The translations under genes were made by a program, and so were the position numbers. Of a stretch of DNA of 11,433 bases, positions 7,091 to 11,433 are shown one piece after another (within the stretch, counting starts at the first letter, position 1; each line of letters starts with the position of its first letter). The stretch covers positions 1 to 11,433 of the forward strand of contig JAHEOI010000256.1 of assembly GCA_018610125.1 (NCBI GenBank), in the 5' to 3' direction. This DNA is from Verrucomicrobiota bacterium. GTDB lineage: Bacteria > Verrucomicrobiota > Verrucomicrobiia > Limisphaerales > JAHEOI01. Under the pieces are notes generated by a model. It ran no database searches, was not told where the DNA came from, and saw only the letters and a list, made by a program, of their open reading frames with translations.

Positions 7091-10000
7091 ATGCACTGGA
7101 CCGCGGGGCAACCGGGGGGCTTTGACAATGAACAGGAGCTGCGGCTGGTCGATCAGACCCCGGGCGAAGTCATTTTCGCCAGCACGGCCGATACCGACCT
7201 GGCGGCTGTGGCATCGATCTGGACACCGATGTTCGGTCGGCGACTTCGGCTGGCTCAAGCGGGTGCTTTTCGACAGCCCGTAGCTGCCGACGACTATATG
7301 GAGCGCGTTGCGATGCAAGCGCGCCTGGTCATCCTCCGGTTATTGGGCGGGCACAGCTACTTCCGGCACCTGCTTCAGGCAATTGCCGACCTGAAAGAGG
7401 AACCGGAGCGTCCCGCTTTTCTCATTTTATCCGGGACGGATTCGGAAGATCCCGAGCTGACCCGGCTAAGTGACTTCTCGGCGAGCTTTAACCACGCTTA
7501 CTTTCAATACTTTAAAGAAGGTGGTGCAAGCAATATTCGCCACGCCGGGGTGGTGATATGGGACTGGCTTCAGGGAAACGAGGTATCCTTCCCCGAGGCC
7601 GAGGTGATGCCGGACTTCGGGACTTACCGCGTGAGCGCGGAGGCCGATCGGAAGTCCCGTGTGTGGGTCTGTTTCTATCGGGCGTGGTATCAAGCCGATG
7701 ATCTCCGGGTTGTCGATGCCCTACACGAGGCGTTGGAAGCCAAGGGGTTGGCAGTGCGATCTTGTTATGCGTATTCATTGCGGCGACGGGATGTCCAGAC
7801 CGAGCTTCTCAAGCTGGCGGACGAAGAATCGCCTCAGGTCATCCTGACACTTCAAAGCTTTTCGATTTGTCTGAACGATCCGCATCGCCTCTCGTTCCTT
7901 GAAGAGCTTGGGTGCCCGGTTCTACAGGTGCCGGTCGCGGCTTCCAGTCGCGAGCGTTGGCTCAGCAGTAAGGCGGGTTTACCCCCGGCGGAAGTGGCAA
8001 TCAACGTCGCTCTTCCGGAGATCGATGGACGCCTCCTTGGCACCGTTGTCGGCTTTAAGGAGGAAGATCAATCCGTTCCCGAGGTCGAATGCACTATCCG
8101 GTGTCTTGAGCCTGACCCAAGGCAGGTTGAATTTGTCGCCGCACTGACGGTCAATTGGATCGGGCTTCAGCAAAAGCCGAATGCCGAAAAACGGATCGCG
8201 GTGATTTTGTCGAACTACCCGAGTCGGGACGGGCGTATCGGGAATGGTGTGGGCCTTGACACCCCTGCCAGCGCGGTGCATTTGCTTTCCGAGCTGCATC
8301 GGGGGGGTTTTCATGTCGACCCCGTGCCTTCGGATAGCGAGGCACTGATGCAGTCTCTGATGGCGGGTAAGACAAATGATCCGGAACAGAGTTATGGTCG
8401 GAAAGGTGGACAACAGCTTGATGGGGACGCTGTCGCGAGCTTGCTCGAAAATCTGCCGGATGCTTTGCGAAATGACCTGGCGAAAAACTGGGACCTGACG
8501 TTGCCCGAGGCGATCGACATTCCGGGGCTTCGGTTGGGGAATGTTTTTGTCGGTATTCAGCCGCCGCGAGGGTTTGGCGAGCAAACGCAAGCGGTTTACC
8601 ACAGTCCGAGCCTTCCCCCGCCGCCCCACTACCTGGCGTTTTATCAGTGGCTGCGAGAGCAATTTCAGGCGGACGCCGTTGTCCACCTCGGCAAGCACGG
8701 TAATCTCGAGTGGCTTCCCGGACGCAGTGTCGCATTGGGGCCGGAGGATTACCCTTTTGCCTGTCTGCCTCCCATCCCGCATTTTTATCCCTTCATCGTC
8801 AACAATCCCGGGGAAGGGGCCCAGTCAAAACGCCGAACTTGGGCGGTTATCTTGGACCATCTAACGCCGCCGTTACAGCGGGCGGGCCTTTATGACGAGC
8901 TGGACAGGATGGAGCGATTATTGGATGAGCATGCCCATGCCGTCACGTTGTATCCTCAGCGGGCCGCCGAGATCGAAAAGGAGATCTACGCGCTGTTGGA
9001 GCAGGTCCCTTGGGCGCAAGAGATCCCAAAGGCCGATTCGACACTCGAGGCCATCGGGCAATTCTTATGTGAGATCAAGGAGAGTCAGATTCGGTCGGGG
9101 CTTCATGTCCTGGGACAGGCTCCGGAAGGAGAAAAACAGGTGGATTTCCTTCTCAGTCTTCTCCGCGCGCCGAGTGGCGATCGACCGGGACTCCTCGAAG
9201 CGCTAGCGGGAGAGGCGGTTGACTTTGATGCCATGGGCATTCAAGAACGAGACAACTTAGAGGATCGGGCCCGCTCCTGGCTGAAGGCGATTTGCCATGG
9301 AGACGCAACTCCCGAGTCGGGCCGTGAGCTCGCCCGGCTCGAACGGATCGTTCGGCAAGATTTGCTGGTGAAATTGAATCAGACGCCTCAGGAAATCGGT
9401 CACCTTATCGGAGGATTGAATGGTCGGTTCGTGCCACCCGGACCGGCCGGGGCCCCGACGAGAGGCCGTTTGGATGTTCTGCCAACCGGGCGAAACTTTT
9501 TCTCTGTCGATCCCCGGGTCATTCCGACGCCGACGGCGTGGGAAGCCGGAAGGCGAATGGGCGACACCCTTTTGGAGCGGCATCATCAGGAGCACGGAGA
9601 GTATCCTCAAAAGGTCGCGATGGTACTTTGGGGAACGTCCAATATGCGGACCGGTGGTGACGACATTGCGCAGGCCCTCTGGCTTTGGGGATGCGAGCCT
9701 GTCTGGGAGCAGGCGTCGGGTCGTGTCACCGATTTCCGTATACTTCCGGTGAGTCACTTGGGCCGCCCTCGTGTGGACCTGTTGCTGAGAGTCTCCGGAC
9801 TGTTCCGTGATGCTTTTGCCGACACGCTGCGTCTGCTGGCGACGATTCCCAAGCGCTTGGCCGAATTGGAAGAATCCGAGCACGAAAACCCGGTACGCGC
9901 CTCTTGGCTGGAAGAGACCGCGGCGCATCGGGATAACGGGGTTGACGATGGGGAAGCGGCGCGTCGCGCAAGCCGGCGTGTGTTCAGCTCCGAGCCCGGC

Positions 10001-10687
10001 AGTTACGGTGCCGGGCTCCTGCCATTGATGGATGGCGGAAACTGGAATACAGCAGGGGATTTGGCCTCCGTGTTCATCGAATGGGGGAACCATGCCTATG
10101 ATTCCGACGGCTCCGCCACCGAGGAAGCGGCAACCTTGAAAAAGCGGCTGAGCGAAATCCAAGCCATCCATCAAAACCAAGACAATCGCGAGCACGATAT
10201 CCTCGATTCCGACGATTACTTCCAGTTTCAAGGCGGATTGCACGCCGCGGTCGAGCACTTTAGTGGCCGTGCCCCGGCGACTTACCATGGTGACTCCAGT
10301 CGTCCCGAGACGCCGCGCGTCCGTTCCTTGAAAGAGGAGCTTGTCCGCGTGGTTCGAGGTCGTGTCCTGAACCCAAAATGGATTCATGCCATGCGCGAGC
10401 ACGGTTATAAAGGGGCCTTCGAAATGGCGGCCACAGTGGATTACCTCTTTGGGTACGGAGCAACAACCCGACAAGTGCCCGATCAACATTATGAAGAAGT
10501 CGCCCAGAGACTCCTCTTGGATGCCGAGCAGAAGCGTTTTTTTCAACGTTATAACCCGATAGCTTACAAGGAGGCGACGCAGCGGCTCATTGAGGCTTAT
10601 GAGCGTGGGATATGGACCAGCCCGACGAACGAGACATTGAATGCTCTGGAACAAAATCTATTGGAATTGGAGGGTGATTTAGAATGA
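7091..10687 (+). CDS. cobN: CobN, large subunit of ATP-dependent cobaltochelatase
   Basis: CobN binds the corrin (hydrogenobyrinic acid a,c-diamide) and Co(II), and inserts the metal with the help of AAA+ ATPase subunits; it is homologous to the ChlH/BchH subunit of Mg-chelatase. At 1198 residues it is a little short for the family (about 1,250-1,280) but complete. The N-terminal part fits CobN (TPGEVIFASTADTDLAAVAS, 23-42). Further landmarks are RIAVILSNYPSRDGRIGNG (368-386) with LDTPAS, HLGKHGNLEWLPGRS (532-546), NPGEGAQSKRRTWAVILDHL (572-591), PTGRN (798-802) and WGTSNMRTGGDD (847-858), followed by the C-terminal HGYKGA and YLFGYGAT segments. It begins two bases after the cobW stop with no clear Shine-Dalgarno, so coupling is likely. 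Long open frames on the opposite strand within it are codon-bias artefacts. The operon context rules out a Mg-chelatase role fairly well. Confidence 0.97.
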   Translation: MHWTAGQPGGFDNEQELRLVDQTPGEVIFASTADTDLAAVASIWTPMFGRRLRLAQAGAFRQPVAADDYMERVAMQARLVILRLLGGHSYFRHLLQAIADLKEEPERPAFLILSGTDSEDPELTRLSDFSASFNHAYFQYFKEGGASNIRHAGVVIWDWLQGNEVSFPEAEVMPDFGTYRVSAEADRKSRVWVCFYRAWYQADDLRVVDALHEALEAKGLAVRSCYAYSLRRRDVQTELLKLADEESPQVILTLQSFSICLNDPHRLSFLEELGCPVLQVPVAASSRERWLSSKAGLPPAEVAINVALPEIDGRLLGTVVGFKEEDQSVPEVECTIRCLEPDPRQVEFVAALTVNWIGLQQKPNAEKRIAVILSNYPSRDGRIGNGVGLDTPASAVHLLSELHRGGFHVDPVPSDSEALMQSLMAGKTNDPEQSYGRKGGQQLDGDAVASLLENLPDALRNDLAKNWDLTLPEAIDIPGLRLGNVFVGIQPPRGFGEQTQAVYHSPSLPPPPHYLAFYQWLREQFQADAVVHLGKHGNLEWLPGRSVALGPEDYPFACLPPIPHFYPFIVNNPGEGAQSKRRTWAVILDHLTPPLQRAGLYDELDRMERLLDEHAHAVTLYPQRAAEIEKEIYALLEQVPWAQEIPKADSTLEAIGQFLCEIKESQIRSGLHVLGQAPEGEKQVDFLLSLLRAPSGDRPGLLEALAGEAVDFDAMGIQERDNLEDRARSWLKAICHGDATPESGRELARLERIVRQDLLVKLNQTPQEIGHLIGGLNGRFVPPGPAGAPTRGRLDVLPTGRNFFSVDPRVIPTPTAWEAGRRMGDTLLERHHQEHGEYPQKVAMVLWGTSNMRTGGDDIAQALWLWGCEPVWEQASGRVTDFRILPVSHLGRPRVDLLLRVSGLFRDAFADTLRLLATIPKRLAELEESEHENPVRASWLEETAAHRDNGVDDGEAARRASRRVFSSEPGSYGAGLLPLMDGGNWNTAGDLASVFIEWGNHAYDSDGSATEEAATLKKRLSEIQAIHQNQDNREHDILDSDDYFQFQGGLHAAVEHFSGRAPATYHGDSSRPETPRVRSLKEELVRVVRGRVLNPKWIHAMREHGYKGAFEMAATVDYLFGYGATTRQVPDQHYEEVAQRLLLDAEQKRFFQRYNPIAYKEATQRLIEAYERGIWTSPTNETLNALEQNLLELEGDLE
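10669..10674 (+). promoter_or_regulatory. Ribosome binding site for the ChlI-type ATPase gene
   Basis: GGAGGG lies nine bases before the ATG at 10684, within the last codons of cobN, and supports that start. Confidence 0.7.
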
Positions 10688-11433
10688 GGAATTTTCCGTT
10701 TACAGCCATTGTCGGTCTTGAACAGGCCAAGCGATCTTTGATTTATCACGCGATCGACCCACGTATTGGAGGAGTCCTGTTTACCGGCGATCGCGGGTGC
10801 GCCAAAAGTACGCTGGTGCGCTCGTTTGCGGATCTCCTTCAGGACGATGACCATGGAGGGCGTGCCCCGTTTGTTGAGGTCCCGCTGGGGGTCACCGAGG
10901 ATCGCCTGTTGGGATCCGTCGATCCGGAGCGGTTGACCGAAAAGGGAGAATGGTCGGAGAGGATCGGTCTGATTGAACAAGCCGATGGCGGGGCTCTCTA
11001 CGTTGATGAGATCAACTTGTTCCCGGATCAGTTGGCGGATTGCCTGTTGGACGCCGCTGCGACGGGGGAATATCGCATGGAACGGGATGGCATTTGTCGG
11101 CACACGACCAGTCGATTCATCCTGGTTGGCACAATGAATCCGGATGAGGGTGACCTCCGCCCACAGCTCTCCGATCGCTTTGGTCATACGGTGACGATTC
11201 ACTCGGATTTCTCGGTGGATGAGCGCATCGAGATTGTCGAGAGGCGGCTCTGGTTTGAGGAGAGTGCCGACAGCTTGGCGGAAGCGTTTGAATCCTCTCA
11301 GCGTGAGCTTGGCGAGAATTTGGATCGAGCACGGTCACGGTTGCATGAGGTCCGAGTGGATCGTGAGCAGAAGCGACGAATTGCGCAAGACGCGAAGGCG
11401 CTTGAGCTTGAGGGGCTTCGCCGTGAGCTTGCC
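10684..11433 (+). CDS. chlI: ChlI/BchI-type AAA+ ATPase, probable cobaltochelatase motor subunit (cut by right edge)
   Basis: The first 250 residues of a AAA+ ATPase of the Mg-chelatase I-subunit family are present, and the frame is still open at the right edge. It should power metal insertion by the neighbouring CobN. The start MRNFPFTAIVGLEQAKRSLI is typical. Walker A is GDRGCAKST (35-43), with Ala where ChlI of Mg-chelatase usually has Gly. Walker B is ALYVDEINLF (104-113) and the sensor-1 region is GTMNPDEGDLRPQLSDRFG (149-167). A charged helical stretch follows (203-250), as in BchI. The ATG at 10684 overlaps the cobN stop as ATGA. CobS, the usual partner in the Pseudomonas denitrificans enzyme, has a different sequence pattern, so this is the ChlI-type chelatase. 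A VWA-domain (ChlD-like) partner, separate or fused, would be expected to the right. Confidence 0.93.
   Translation, partial: MRNFPFTAIVGLEQAKRSLIYHAIDPRIGGVLFTGDRGCAKSTLVRSFADLLQDDDHGGRAPFVEVPLGVTEDRLLGSVDPERLTEKGEWSERIGLIEQADGGALYVDEINLFPDQLADCLLDAAATGEYRMERDGICRHTTSRFILVGTMNPDEGDLRPQLSDRFGHTVTIHSDFSVDERIEIVERRLWFEESADSLAEAFESSQRELGENLDRARSRLHEVRVDREQKRRIAQDAKALELEGLRRELA

Noticed and set aside
9257..10654. A 465-codon open frame on the minus strand within cobN.
   Set aside because: It lies opposite strongly conserved CobN sequence, has no recognisable domain, and is expected from third-position GC bias.
10684..11433. Magnesium chelatase for bacteriochlorophyll synthesis.
   Set aside because: The adjacent large subunit is CobN, all other genes are for corrin synthesis, and no bch genes are present in the window.

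Overview
The window is one unbroken, same-strand (+) run of cobalamin (vitamin B12) corrin-ring genes, cut at both ends. Nearly every base is coding, stop and start codons mostly overlap, and I see no terminator, tRNA, rRNA, CRISPR array, transposase or phage gene. The host looks like a moderately GC-rich Gram-negative bacterium: CobN, CobW and a HupE-type permease in one operon, with a cobW-cobN-chlI order like that of Pseudomonas-type operons. The sequence alone does not fix the taxon.

Layout. 1-148: C-terminal end of precorrin-8X methylmutase (CobH/CbiC). 154-1332: CbiD (C1 methylation). 1329-2063: CobI/CbiL (C20 methylation). 2060-2830: CobM/CbiF (C11 methylation). 2827-3609: a short CbiG (lactone opening/deacylation) lacking the usual middle domain. 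3596-5242: a CobJ-CobK fusion (C17 methylation/ring contraction plus precorrin-6A reductase) joined by a low-complexity linker. 5271-5906: a HupE/UreJ-family membrane protein, probably cobalt uptake, with both family metal motifs altered. 5940-7088: CobW, a His-rich G3E GTPase metallochaperone. 7091-10687: CobN, the large cobaltochelatase subunit. 10684 to the right edge: a ChlI/BchI-type AAA+ ATPase, probably the chelatase motor subunit.

How they fit together. The first part builds the corrin ring from precorrin-2 onward. The second part (HupE, CobW, CobN, ChlI) is a cobalt module: import, GTP-dependent handling and ATP-dependent insertion. The mix is notable. CbiD and CbiG are typical of the early-cobalt (anaerobic) route, whereas CobN with CobW marks late cobalt insertion (aerobic route). 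CobG/CobZ, CobF, CobL, CbiK/CbiX and the uroporphyrinogen methyltransferase are not in the window, so which route runs cannot be settled here.

I do not see a new kind of system. The points worth following are the hybrid gene set, the minimal CbiG, the motif-variant HupE, the CobJ-CobK fusion with an internally duplicated linker, and the ChlI-type (not CobS/CobT-type) chelatase partner.
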